Assembly (NCBI GenBank): GCA_036651815.1
Contig: JAVVXB010000016.1
Coordinates: forward strand, 1 to 64,000
Direction: 5' to 3'
Origin: JAVVXB01 sp036651815
Lineage (GTDB): Bacteria; Bacillota; Clostridia; Christensenellales; CAG-138
Length of the DNA: 64,000 nt
The notes under the pieces were generated by a model, which did no database searches, was not told the origin of the DNA, and saw nothing but the letters and a program-made list of their open reading frames with translations. The position numbers were made by a program, and so were the translations under genes. Numbering within the stretch: position 1 is the first letter of the stretch; each line of letters opens with the position of its first letter. Positions 17,397-26,504 of the stretch are shown here, one piece after another.

Positions 17397-20117
17397 TTAT
17401 GCCTTCTTCTTGCCGGAGAAGGATTCCTTGATTGAATGCACCGCCACCTTCACTTGACGTTTTAGAATATGAGGCAGCGAAGTCGGTGCAATTTTCTCAT
17501 AGATCACACCTTCCGCATGAAATATCTTTTCCAAGTGAATGGCATCGAACTTACATTTCGTCGTGCACTGGCCGCAGCCAAGGCACATGGTCGTATCCAC
17601 CACCGTTGCGCCGCAACCAAGGCAGCGCTCGGTTTCCTTCTTAAGCTGCTCCTCGGTGAACGTTGCCCGATCATCACGGAACGCATCTGCCATCTTTGTG
17701 TGCGCAACCTGCTGCCGGGGCGTTGTGTCGTAGCCCTCCAGCACAACATTCGACTTATCGATTTCCTTGTATACATGGCGGTCGCGGCCGATGGTAAGGC
17801 TTTGGCCTGGATGCACAAAACGATGTAGCGAGATGGCCGCTTCCTTGCCGGCAGCAATGGCATCGATGGCAAACAGTGGACCGGTATATACATCTCCGCC
17901 CACAAAAATATCCGGTTCAGCAGTCTGATAAGTTCTTGCATCTGCCTGCGCGGTGAGATTACGGTTGAGTTCCACCTTGGCATCATCGAGCAGATTGCCC
18001 CAGTCAATGGACTGGCCGATGGCTGTCAGCACCGCGTTGCATGCCACCGAGACCGTGTTGTTCTCATCATATTTCGGGCTGAATTTTCCGTTCTCATCAA
18101 ACACGGATATACATTTTTTAAATTCAACCCCCTGTACGCGTCCATGCTCAACCAGAATGCGATTCGGACCCCAGCCGTTGTTGATCACAATTCCTTCGGA
18201 CAGCGTTTCTTCAACCTCATCCGCAGCGGCAGGCATGATCTCCCGGCTCTCTAGGCAGTACATCTCCACAGAGGATGCGCCCTTGCGGCTTGCGGTGCGA
18301 GCTACGTCCACAGCTACGTTGCCACCGCCGATCACGATGGTTTTTCCTTCGAGGTCGGCATGTCTACCAAGGTTCACATTGCGCAGGAATTCGACACCTG
18401 AAACCACACCGACGGCATCCTCCCCCTCAATCCCCAACGGGCGGCCATTCTGTGCACCAATGGCCAAATAGAATCCCTGGTAGCCCTGCTCGCGCAGTTG
18501 TTTGAGCGTAACGTCCTTGCCAACGTCCACACCTGTTTGGAACTTGACACCCAGATCCCGCAGAATCTCGATTTCCGCGGCAATCACGTTTTTCTCAAGC
18601 CGGAACGAGGGAATGCCGAACGTCAGCATACCGCCAAGCTGATCCTCTTTTTCAAAAACAGTGATGTCATAGCCGTCCAATGCCAAATAATACGCACAAG
18701 AAAGTCCCGCCGGGCCTGCGCCCACAATGGCAATCTTATTACCATACGCGTGGCGTTTCTTCGGCACATAGCGCACATCCGCGTTCATATCCTGTTCCGC
18801 AATAAATTTCTTGATTTCATCGATCGCTATGGGATTGTCCACATCGCCGCGCGTGCAGGCCTGTTCGCATTTGCGTGAACAGACGCGACCGCAAACTGCG
18901 GGAAAAGGATTGTTCTTTTTGATCAGTTCCAATGCCTCTGTATACTTGCCGAGAGAGGCCAGCTTGATATACCCTTGGATGCCAATGTGCGCGGGGCATG
19001 CAGTCTTGCAGGGCGCCGTTCCAGTTTCCTCAACCACGTTCTCGCGATTGTAACGATAATCCGGATTCCATTTATCCGGTCCCCAGCGGTGATCATCCGC
19101 CGTGATGGGCGGTTTGATTTCAATCGGCGTTTTCGTGCAAAGTTTTTCTCCAAGCCGCAGCGCATTGACCGGGCAATTGGCCACGCACTCGCCGCAAGCA
19201 ACGCAGTTATCCTTGTCCACCTTGGCCACATAGTTACTGCGCAGCAACCCCGGGGTATGAAAATACTCCACAGTGCGTAGCGCAAAGCACGAACAACCGC
19301 AGCAATTGCAGATGGCATGAGTCTTGCCCGAGCCGTCGGCATTGGGGATCTCGTGCATCAGGCCATTTTCTTCTGCACGATGGAGAATATCATACGCCTC
19401 TTCCCTGGTAATGCGGCGGCCTCGCCCTGTGCGGATGTAATAACGTGCAGCATCGCCAAGCTGAATGCACATATCCTGTTCAAGATGTCCGCAGCCTTCG
19501 CCCATTAAACGGCGGGAACGGCGGCACGAGCAGTCCGATACAGAGATGTCATCATTATCTTCTATATAATGGCTCACCTCTTCAAAGCTTGCTGCATGAG
19601 TTTCGCCGTCAATGGCCGATTCAATCGGAATCACGCGCATAACGCCACGCCCAACCGGCAAATTGCCCGCAAGCGGCATAATCCGCTTGATTGTATATTC
19701 GGAGAATGCCTGCGCAATCACGGGATGCGCCTCCACGAGCTTCTTGTTGCCGACCAATATCTCCATAATGCCCGGAACGAAAATAGGAATCCAATAGAGC
19801 ATGGGGTCTTGGCCGTCATCGCACATGCAGACGCCCGTAAACGCCAATTCATCGAGCAATTTGGTCGTTTCCTCAATGGATTTACCGCAGCGCTTGGCAA
19901 CCTGCGCTGCCGTCAGCTTTTCGCGCAGCTTCATGGTCAGCGCCACATCTGCCATTTCGTCAGTTGTACAGCACTCCAACGCCATATATTCCGGGTCTCC
20001 GGGAACCACCTTTGCAAGATTCTGCGCTTGATTACACAGCTTAAGAATCTTCTCCCGCACCGGTCCACTCACGACCGGCTTTACATCACCGTTACGATAC
20101 TTGTCCTCAGCCCACAT
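17397..20117 (-). CDS. Multi-domain Fe-S flavoprotein with GltD-like NAD(P)H module
   Basis: The start is MWAEDKYRNGD (20117), preceded by GGAGGAAAG. The protein is about 906 residues. Part one (about 1-290) has a helix-turn-helix-like stretch and unusual cysteine clusters (DCSCRRSRR, about 195; CNCCGCSC, about 270). A ferredoxin motif CVACGECVANCP follows at about 305-316. Next is a glutamate-synthase small-subunit module: CKTACPAHIGIQGYI, ICGR-type VCSRKCEQAC, the FAD fold IAIVGAGPAGLS and the second fold IVIGGGNVAVDVA. The C-terminus carries CLGCGA and CLGCGQCTTKC. It should pass electrons from NAD(P)H through FAD to Fe-S centres. It shares the GltD architecture of YgfK nearby but has a different N-terminus. 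The electron partner is unknown. Confidence 0.85.
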   Translation of the reverse strand: MWAEDKYRNGDVKPVVSGPVREKILKLCNQAQNLAKVVPGDPEYMALECCTTDEMADVALTMKLREKLTAAQVAKRCGKSIEETTKLLDELAFTGVCMCDDGQDPMLYWIPIFVPGIMEILVGNKKLVEAHPVIAQAFSEYTIKRIMPLAGNLPVGRGVMRVIPIESAIDGETHAASFEEVSHYIEDNDDISVSDCSCRRSRRLMGEGCGHLEQDMCIQLGDAARYYIRTGRGRRITREEAYDILHRAEENGLMHEIPNADGSGKTHAICNCCGCSCFALRTVEYFHTPGLLRSNYVAKVDKDNCVACGECVANCPVNALRLGEKLCTKTPIEIKPPITADDHRWGPDKWNPDYRYNRENVVEETGTAPCKTACPAHIGIQGYIKLASLGKYTEALELIKKNNPFPAVCGRVCSRKCEQACTRGDVDNPIAIDEIKKFIAEQDMNADVRYVPKKRHAYGNKIAIVGAGPAGLSCAYYLALDGYDITVFEKEDQLGGMLTFGIPSFRLEKNVIAAEIEILRDLGVKFQTGVDVGKDVTLKQLREQGYQGFYLAIGAQNGRPLGIEGEDAVGVVSGVEFLRNVNLGRHADLEGKTIVIGGGNVAVDVARTASRKGASSVEMYCLESREIMPAAADEVEETLSEGIVINNGWGPNRILVEHGRVQGVEFKKCISVFDENGKFSPKYDENNTVSVACNAVLTAIGQSIDWGNLLDDAKVELNRNLTAQADARTYQTAEPDIFVGGDVYTGPLFAIDAIAAGKEAAISLHRFVHPGQSLTIGRDRHVYKEIDKSNVVLEGYDTTPRQQVAHTKMADAFRDDRATFTEEQLKKETERCLGCGATVVDTTMCLGCGQCTTKCKFDAIHLEKIFHAEGVIYEKIAPTSLPHILKRQVKVAVHSIKESFSGKKKA

Positions 20118-20576
20118 CTTTTCTTTCCTCCGTTCCGTATGTGTCATTTTTGTGCATGAACAACCGAAAGAAACCATTCTCTTCGGTACTTAATGCGGTT
20201 GTGCTTTGATGTTTTCAATCAGATGGCATTTTCGTTTTGATCGTTGATTTCTCTTGGATGAGCATATCATTTTGATGGTGATCCTGTCAACGCAACCGGT
20301 CTTGTCTTTTTTCCCTAAACTGTATATTTTTTTGCTGGAATGCAACCATTTTTTCTCTTTATGTATCTCACGTGCGAATGTGAAATTCCTTTTTTCGGTC
20401 ATCCCTGAATCTCTCCGCCGCACTTGCAAATTTCATCACGCGCATTGTTTGAAAAAGGCACCGTTACGCTTCCGTTCATCGAATGATCTACTCAGCAACA
20501 AGATCCTTCCGCTCATCGAATGGTACGTTAGTCGCACTATCTTTCCGCCACCAAACATACCACTCAACGCCGTCCG
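20118..20576. other. Intergenic region upstream of the Fe-S flavoprotein gene
   Basis: No gene is supported here. A Lys-rich minus-strand frame at 20190-20429 has no ribosome site or family resemblance. The region should contain the minus-strand promoter of the flavoprotein-hypA operon; AT-rich tracts occur around 20200-20350 but no clear -35/-10 pair was settled on. The motif TTCATCGAATG-like sequence occurs twice (near 20475 and 20513), possibly a small direct repeat. Confidence 0.4.
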
Positions 20577-21320
20577 TTATTCGCTTGACGCGCCCGTAAG
20601 CAGTTCAAACGCAAAGCAAATCGCATTGCCAACTTCACCAATCACCACGCTGCGTTCATGATCCTGCGCTAGGCTAATGGATAGACTATCCCCGTATCTT
20701 GCTTCCTGCTGAAAGCTCACCGCGAAACCAGTCAGTGGCTTTTGCAGAATCGTCAGCGGCAGAAAATCGCAGGCAATATCCGCATAGACAGCATTATTTA
20801 CATGCCCGTTTCCATCGAGATCGGAATAAACCACCCGGCGCGTGCCTGCAAATTTCAGTTCCCTCGGAATCAAGAATTTCTCCGGTTCCGGGCAATCGGG
20901 CATGGTGTCCAAATGTTCAAGAATCGCAAACTGCTGATTCTTTGGCCGCAGAATGCGGTGCGTGACCGGATCACACATCACCCAAGCAGACTTTGCTGTG
21001 ACGATCTGACCGCCGTTCCCATCCCGCACTGCGTAGTTGCGCAAGCACAGAGGTCCCTTCGTACCACGCTCATAGGTAGCGAAGATTACGGTCTCCTCTG
21101 CGCGTATGTTTCGATGAATCCGTACGTTGATCCTTGACACAAGGAACACCACGCCCATTGTCCGCAGCGCATCGTGAGCAAATCCGCGATCCGCATAATC
21201 ATCGCCCGCCATATTGGTCAACCAACGCAGCAAGGATGAGGGTTTAATCGTGCTGTTGCAGTCACAGTCACAAAATGGAATTTCCTGTGTACGGGTATAG
21301 GTTCCATCGCTCAATCGCAT
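20577..21320 (-). CDS. Acyl-ACP thioesterase (double hotdog fold)
   Basis: The start is taken at MRLSDGTYTRTQEIPF (21320), where family similarity begins. The frame is open to 21434 but the extra 38 residues are Lys/Arg-rich and unlike the family; the ribosome site (GAAAG) is modest. The 247-residue protein has two hotdog domains. The first opens CDCDCNSTIKPSSLLRW (about 16-32). The second contains VYSDLDGNGHVNNAVYADI, matching the FatA/FatB catalytic Asn-His segment. It hydrolyses acyl-ACP to free fatty acid in the cytoplasm, ending chain elongation. It stands alone with its own upstream region, divergent from the next gene. Confidence 0.88.
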   Translation of the reverse strand: MRLSDGTYTRTQEIPFCDCDCNSTIKPSSLLRWLTNMAGDDYADRGFAHDALRTMGVVFLVSRINVRIHRNIRAEETVIFATYERGTKGPLCLRNYAVRDGNGGQIVTAKSAWVMCDPVTHRILRPKNQQFAILEHLDTMPDCPEPEKFLIPRELKFAGTRRVVYSDLDGNGHVNNAVYADIACDFLPLTILQKPLTGFAVSFQQEARYGDSLSISLAQDHERSVVIGEVGNAICFAFELLTGASSE

Positions 21321-21543
21321 TGTTCTTTCACAACCATTCTGCCGGTTTTTAGCCGACTTTTTTCTGGAGCGCATTTCGAAAAAACGGATCTGCGCTTTCG
21401 CATGCTTTTGTCCGTTCAAACAGAGAATCCTCAAGTATACTGGTGGCTAATCAAGGATTCAAAGCGTAGAAATACTAAAAACGCTTTCCCACAATTTTTG
21501 TAATATAACTAATTATACCACGGATTTATGCTATACTGCATCT

Positions 21544-21945
21544 ATGAAGACGATCTGCAAACGGCTCAAACGCGGAGACGATCTGCTCTCCACCATTCGA
21601 CAAATCGCCATCGATCACAACATTCAGGCAGGAGTGATCCTTTCTGGTGTCGGTTGTGTTTCTCGCGCACGGATACGTGATGCTTCCGGCGTTACCATCC
21701 GTGAAATCAATGCGCACTGCGAAATCGTGTCGCTGATTGGCACGGTCAGCAAAGCACGCTGCCACCTCCATATTGCGCTGTCGCAGGAAGATCTTTCCAC
21801 CATCGGTGGCCACCTTGCGCAAGGTTGCATCGTCAACACCACCTGTGAATTGGTCATCGGCATCATTGACAATTGCCGTTATGGCGTGGAACCGGATGAG
21901 CAAACCGGCTATGACGAGATTGTGTTCTTGCCCAATGAGGATTAA
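21544..21945 (+). CDS. PPC/DUF296 domain protein
   Basis: The 133-residue protein is a single PPC (plant and prokaryote conserved, DUF296) domain, which forms trimers in known members. Signature segments are RLKRGDDLLSTI, AGVILSGVGCVSRARIRD and HLHIALSQEDLSTIGGHL, the last carrying conserved metal-coordinating histidines. Plant members bind AT-rich DNA through an extra AT-hook that is absent here, so a DNA role cannot be assumed for the bacterial protein. The gene starts nine bases upstream of dinB's stop-start gap and is probably co-transcribed with it. No strong ribosome site is visible before the ATG. Confidence 0.88.
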   Translation: MKTICKRLKRGDDLLSTIRQIAIDHNIQAGVILSGVGCVSRARIRDASGVTIREINAHCEIVSLIGTVSKARCHLHIALSQEDLSTIGGHLAQGCIVNTTCELVIGIIDNCRYGVEPDEQTGYDEIVFLPNED

Positions 21946-21954
21946 TTGTTTTAG

Positions 21955-23166
21955 ATGAATACAAACCGTACAATTCTGCATTGTGATTGTAACGCCTATT
22001 TTGCTTCGGTAGAAAGCATCGCAAGACCGGAGCTGAAAGCGGTGCCCATGGCCGTCTGTGGCGACCCCAAGAGCCGTCATGGCGTGATCCTTGCCAAGAA
22101 CGAACTTGCCAAAGGATATGGAATCGTCACTGCCGAGACCGTTTGGCAAGCGCTGAAAAAATGTCCCGTCCTCACGCTGGTTCCTCCACATCATGATCTA
22201 TACGAAGTCTACTGTCAAAAAATTAACGCAATATACAACCAATATACCGATCAGGTCGAGATGTTCAGCGTTGATGAGTCCTGGCTGGATGTGACCGGTA
22301 GCCTACATCTCTTTGGAACCGGCCGGGAGATTGCGGATGCGTTGCGCCGCCGCGTCCGTGAGGAACTCGGCATCACCATCTCCGTTGGTGTCTCGTTTAA
22401 TAAGATCTTTGCAAAACTTGGCAGCGATTATCAAAAGCCGGATGCAACCACGGAGATTACGCCCGAAAACTACCGTAAGCTTCTATTTCCACTCCCTGCG
22501 CGTGACATGATGTTTGTCGGCAAAATGGCCGCGGAAACGCTGCAAAACGTAGGCATTCAAACCATTGGGGATATCGTCACCGCCGGCAAGGAACGCATGC
22601 TTGCGCTGCTGGGACGCTCCGGCGAATCGATCTGGTTCTATGCCAGCGGGCTAGACTGCAGTCCCGTCAAACGTTATGATGCCACGGAAAAAGCCAAAAG
22701 TGTTGGTAGCGGCACGACCTTCGCCCGAGATCTTGTGGGTATGCAGGACATCCGCTCCGGTCTGCTGATGCTGTGTGATCAGGTTGGTACGCGCCTGCGC
22801 AGACAGGGACAGTTTTGCACCACCGTACAGGTTCTGATCAAGGATCCCAGGCTTATTACCATCTCTCGCCAGCAGAAGCTGGCAAGCGCAACCAATGTCA
22901 CAAAAGAATTGTTCGACACCACTGTTGAAATTGTCTCACGTGCCTGGCCGCAGTCCGCACCCATTCGCATGCTGACCGTAACCGCAACCGGATTGACCGA
23001 CAACAGCACTGTACAGATGCGACTTTTGGACGACTCATCCGAGCAGCGGCAGAAGAATGCAAAACTGGACGTCGTGATGGACGATATGCGCAGCAAATAC
23101 GGCAAGGACGCCCTCACCTATGCCAGCACAGTGAGGCGCATTGCGCGGGAACCGAAGAAGCGCTGA
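21955..23166 (+). CDS. dinB: DNA polymerase IV (Y-family translesion polymerase)
   Basis: The 403-residue protein contains the Y-family active site: DCNAYFASVE (about 11-20), with the Phe steric gate kept, and FSVDESWLDVTGS (about 103-115) with the catalytic Asp-Glu pair. A helix-hairpin-helix region (VGKMAAETLQNVGIQTIGDI) and little-finger domain follow. Near the C-terminus VQMRLLDD resembles a sliding-clamp binding motif. It copies damaged DNA and lowers fidelity under stress. It lies ten bases after the PPC gene, with only a weak GAGG site overlapping that gene's end, so its translation may depend on coupling. Confidence 0.94.
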   Translation: MNTNRTILHCDCNAYFASVESIARPELKAVPMAVCGDPKSRHGVILAKNELAKGYGIVTAETVWQALKKCPVLTLVPPHHDLYEVYCQKINAIYNQYTDQVEMFSVDESWLDVTGSLHLFGTGREIADALRRRVREELGITISVGVSFNKIFAKLGSDYQKPDATTEITPENYRKLLFPLPARDMMFVGKMAAETLQNVGIQTIGDIVTAGKERMLALLGRSGESIWFYASGLDCSPVKRYDATEKAKSVGSGTTFARDLVGMQDIRSGLLMLCDQVGTRLRRQGQFCTTVQVLIKDPRLITISRQQKLASATNVTKELFDTTVEIVSRAWPQSAPIRMLTVTATGLTDNSTVQMRLLDDSSEQRQKNAKLDVVMDDMRSKYGKDALTYASTVRRIAREPKKR

Positions 23167-23211
23167 TCTCAGACTGCAACATCACCATATGACCAATGAA
23201 AAGGAGCGATC

Positions 23212-23463
23212 ATGCATGTGCCCACTACCGGAATTCTCACCCTTGATCTGCACGGCAAGAACATTTACCAAGCACGAATCTCCATTGATGCCATTCTGCG
23301 CCGCGCTAACAAGGACGTCTATCGCATCCGCTTGATTCACGGATTCCATATGGGGACGTCATTGCGGGATATGATCCGTGCGGAATACGCTGGCCACGCG
23401 AAGGTGCTGCGGCTGGATGCGACCGCAGACAGCGTCACGGAGTTGGTGCTGCGAGAATTCTAG
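23212..23463 (+). CDS. Minimal Smr-domain protein
   Basis: The 83-residue protein is almost entirely a small MutS-related (Smr) domain: LDLHGKNIYQARISIDAIL is the DLHG motif and IRLIHGFHMGTSLRDMIR matches the H-G-x-G-x-LR motif (here HGFHMG, one residue off the usual HGKGTG). Free-standing Smr proteins are nucleases that act on DNA or RNA. The Clostridial short forms usually lie near dinB or mutS; this one follows dinB by 45 bases behind AAGGAG and may be in the same operon. Confidence 0.85.
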   Translation: MHVPTTGILTLDLHGKNIYQARISIDAILRRANKDVYRIRLIHGFHMGTSLRDMIRAEYAGHAKVLRLDATADSVTELVLREF

Positions 23464-24384
23464 GGCATATTTTTAAAAGCGGAATTTCAGTTTTGCATGG
23501 TTATTTTGTGAGTTCAAGCGGGGCATTCGCTGATTTGCAGAAAGAACCCATTGGATTTAAACGCAGAAATGAAAGCAAAACACCAACCATGCTTTTTAGG
23601 AAATTGCGAAACTTACCCTGCATCGAAAAGCAGGAGTGATGTTTCCCATGCATTGCTCTTTTATTGCACCAATCGTCTCTTTTTAGAAATGCAGTGTTCA
23701 TGACAGTTTGATTCATACGCCTGCAGTTCATAGCGCATTTTTTGCCCCACCCTTGAGATGCCTCGAGACAATCGAGCAAGCTTAACAACGATAGCCGGAC
23801 ACCATGATTGCGGATGCAACCGATGCATTGTTTTATATTCAATATTTCCGGGACACTTTCTTTTCAACGAAGCATGAGAAAGCAGGAGAAATGGCGGGAT
23901 GCTATGCGCGATGCCAAGGACGCGAAGAATTCCAGCACCGATCAAAAACATGCACCTTAAAGATAGAATCGATTCAACCACTTCCGAAGGAAGATAGCAA
24001 CAGCAGTTATATCCAAGCCGAATCCATATGATTTAAATCCGGGTGTAAGTCTAAGAAAGCCGCTTCTTTGTTCCATTGTATGTGGATAAGCAGATAAGGC
24101 AGAAAATTTCGTGAAGTTTGGCGCATAACTGGATATCAATCTGACAGAGGATTGGACGCGACAGAAATTATTCTGCTTTGATGTGTACACCGGATCTGCA
24201 AGCTACGGGATATTTTAGATCGGTTTCTAGTGCATAAACCGCATATCTCAGCTGGATTCTTGCTGATAATGTTGATCACTACCATGAGCATCTTCAATAT
24301 TATAAGGCACATGTCATATCTGTCTACTCTTTTAAGCACGTCTTTCATACAGCAATATCCGCAGCGAAAACGCCCTACCCAAGA
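23464..24384. other. About 0.9 kb without a recognisable gene
   Basis: All frames on both strands are broken or lack family character. A minus-strand frame at 23957-24190 and another at 23661-23981 are hydrophobic in places but have no ribosome site and no recognised motif. Base composition is more AT-rich than in flanking genes. Because a glyoxalase pseudogene follows directly, this is likely decayed coding DNA. Confidence 0.45.
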
Positions 24385-24762
24385 TTACAATTCGTCATCG
24401 TACAGCTCAACCAGATTTCCATCGGAGTCACGCAATTAGAGGGATTTCATCTCCTCCTTACCGCTTCACAATACCAATTTTAATGGCAATTCCTTTCTTC
24501 ATGATTCTTTCCTTGCATAAGCTCAAGCGATTCGTCTACTTTAAAACAAAAATCAGCACTGCCATTCTGCACATTTTTTTACTTTTGGTTCAAGTTCGTG
24601 CCCTTGAATGTGAACATTGATTGTAAACTCACCGGAAAACTATTCCCATCTGCCGCCCTTATCCTGCGCACAAAACCCAAGTGTTTCATAAAAAGCAATG
24701 CATGCAAATGGTTCTGCGGTTGTAATAATGATAGGATCAATATTACGTATTATTTTGATGTC
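24385..24762 (-). pseudogene. Glyoxalase/dioxygenase-superfamily pseudogene
   Basis: Minus-strand frames together spell a VOC-family protein: IKIIRNIDPIIITTAEPFACI and AFYETLGF at the start, FTINVHIQGHELEPK then SADFCFKVDESLELMQGK in the middle, and RDSDGNLVELYDDEL at the end. At least two frameshifts and an internal stop separate these pieces, and the expected ATG before IKIIRNID is missing. The intact relatives are about 125 residues, so nearly the full length remains in broken form. Function is lost. The upstream piece (24763-25210) may belong to a second decayed gene. Confidence 0.65.
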
Positions 24763-25485
24763 CCCCGCATGAAGATACCAGCCCTTATGTGTGTATTGAG
24801 ACAAGATGTGCCCGTCTATTTTCCGGTGCAGCTCGTTCAAAAAAATACCATTTTTCAAATCCATCAGCCGATCCAGCGTATCCGCATGAAGCTCGTACAG
24901 ATGCGGTGCATCGGGCAGACACATTCCGCATAAAAGCTGGATCGTTCTGCACTTTGGCTGCCATCCTGGATACTCGCCCAACTGCTCGCTACCTTGCTTA
25001 AAGTCGGTTGCTGTCTGGCAAAAGTTTTCAAAAAACTCGATATGCGTACTGTTTGCAGCCAGTCAATGCATCCATACAAATCCGCCGCTGATGGAATATG
25101 CGTCTTTTCCCTCAAAGCAAGCGCATAGTAAGTGGTACCGGCGGCTGCATCTTCGATTCTGGCAAGCATCGAGCAAGTTGGAATTCCATTTTTGCTAAAC
25201 TGTCTTCAACGCTTACCCTAACAATCACCATACGCCATCTAACAATCCGTGCTAAAGACCGCCATGTTCCCCTCCTGCAAATTTTACTTTTTATGCGCTT
25301 ATGGCGCTTTTTATAAAACTGTTTTATTGAAAATTATGCGAACGTGTCGTTCCGCATCGTTGCTATCTTTGGCCGTGATCACGGCGCTCTGCTATACCAA
25401 CAGCCTCAATCGATAACCTTACACTAAAAAAGCGGACAACCAATTTTAATCGGTCGTCCGCTTCGTAGGTTATCCGTTATGCAGA
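24763..25485. other. Decayed or non-coding DNA upstream of the glyoxalase pseudogene
   Basis: A minus-strand frame (MLARIEDAAAGTTYYALALREK..., 25169 downward) shifts frame near 24950 into LYELHADTLDRLMDLKNGIFL. The two together look like another broken gene, but no family could be named. From 25250 to 25485 there is AT-rich sequence, with no gene, before the SH3 protein's stop codon. A 25430-25470 segment (GCGGAC...GTCCGC) forms a stem (AGCGGACAACC with GGTCGTCCGCT) just past the stop of the SH3 gene and may be its terminator. Confidence 0.4.
25432..25463 (-). terminator. Probable terminator of the SH3b protein gene
   Basis: AGCGGACAACC and GGTCGTCCGCT lie on either side of a short AT-rich loop (AATTTTAAT) about 22 bases past the stop of the minus-strand gene; on that strand the stem is followed by TTTTTTAGTG. 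Confidence 0.7.
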
Positions 25486-26289
25486 TTATGGCACTGGCGT
25501 CCCCGTTGGTATGCCAGTCTTTTCAGGTTGGACGTACTCTGCAAATGCATAGCACTTGAGACCTGTCTTAAGAATTTCGACATAATAAAATTCATCAACC
25601 TTAAAGTAGATATAGACCGCATCTCCGCGTTCTGCCTGTCCTACAGCTTTGCTATCCTTACTAGGTCCGGAACGCAACGCCAACGTACTGGCGCTGACTT
25701 TGCCGGCAATGACGCCGCTTGGTACTTCCGGCGTAGGCGAAGCAGACTCACCAGGTAACAAGCCGTTTTTCTCGATAAACTTCGCAGCCATATAGCCATA
25801 CTTGTTCTCTTTGACAATCATCACAAAATAGTACTCGTCCTCCAACGCGTAGATCTTAAGCTGCGTGCCAGTTGGATATTTTCCGAGGATGTCATAGGTG
25901 CCGCTGGGTCCCTTGCGAAGTACCACGCCGCCATTGGTCAGCTTTCCGTCCAATGCAGACTTCACCTGCGCGGGAGATGGCATCTTTACGCTTGGAGTTG
26001 GGGTATCATCCAGCTTGGGTGTAGTCGATGGTGCTTGTGACGCAGGCGTCTGGACTGCCGGCGTTGCAGAAGGTGAAGCCGTCGGCGTAGCCGTATTGCT
26101 CACAGGGGGAATCGAAGGCGTTGGTGTAATATCGATGGAGTTGGAAACCTTGTTTTCCAAAGTTGCCTTGTTGTTACCACCCATCGACCAAATGATAAAA
26201 TAGATGCCCACAAGCATTACGATAATAATAATGCTGAGCACGATGTAGCCAAGTGGGGTAATGCGTACCGATTGACGCCGCCTATGCAT
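25486..26289 (-). CDS. Membrane-anchored protein with two bacterial SH3 domains
   Basis: The 267-residue protein has a short basic N-terminus (MHRRRQSVRITP), one membrane segment (about 14-34) and a long Pro/Thr/Ser linker (about 50-105). Two SH3b-like repeats follow: GVVLRKGPSGTYDILGKYPTG... and TLALRSGPSKDSKAVGQAERG..., each with the LR.GPS signature. SH3b domains usually bind cell-wall peptides, so the protein probably sits outside the membrane, tethered and touching peptidoglycan. No catalytic domain is present. It ends in a short TGTPVP tail. A role in wall sensing or organising is inference. An AGGAGG-like site (AGGAGGACAAT) precedes the ATG. Confidence 0.85.
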   Translation of the reverse strand: MHRRRQSVRITPLGYIVLSIIIIVMLVGIYFIIWSMGGNNKATLENKVSNSIDITPTPSIPPVSNTATPTASPSATPAVQTPASQAPSTTPKLDDTPTPSVKMPSPAQVKSALDGKLTNGGVVLRKGPSGTYDILGKYPTGTQLKIYALEDEYYFVMIVKENKYGYMAAKFIEKNGLLPGESASPTPEVPSGVIAGKVSASTLALRSGPSKDSKAVGQAERGDAVYIYFKVDEFYYVEILKTGLKCYAFAEYVQPEKTGIPTGTPVP

Positions 26290-26504
26290 ATTGTCCTCCT
26301 TATGCGTATGCGCTTTCGTTGACTCAGAGCATCCGCCAACAAATGAAAATGCATTCGTTTTTCTTATATATACAGTATATTGTATTTTATTTCTTTTTCA
26401 AGGGGTTCCGCTGAAAATACTCTCCAAATTAATAAAGTTTACACAGTCAATTCACGTTTATTTCCAGAATTTGGGGCAATTGTGATAGATTGGAATGTAT
26501 GGGT

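Noticed and set aside
21526..22194. Minus-strand 222-codon frame over the PPC and dinB genes
   Set aside because: Overlaps two clear genes with conserved motifs; composition is that of a shadow frame.
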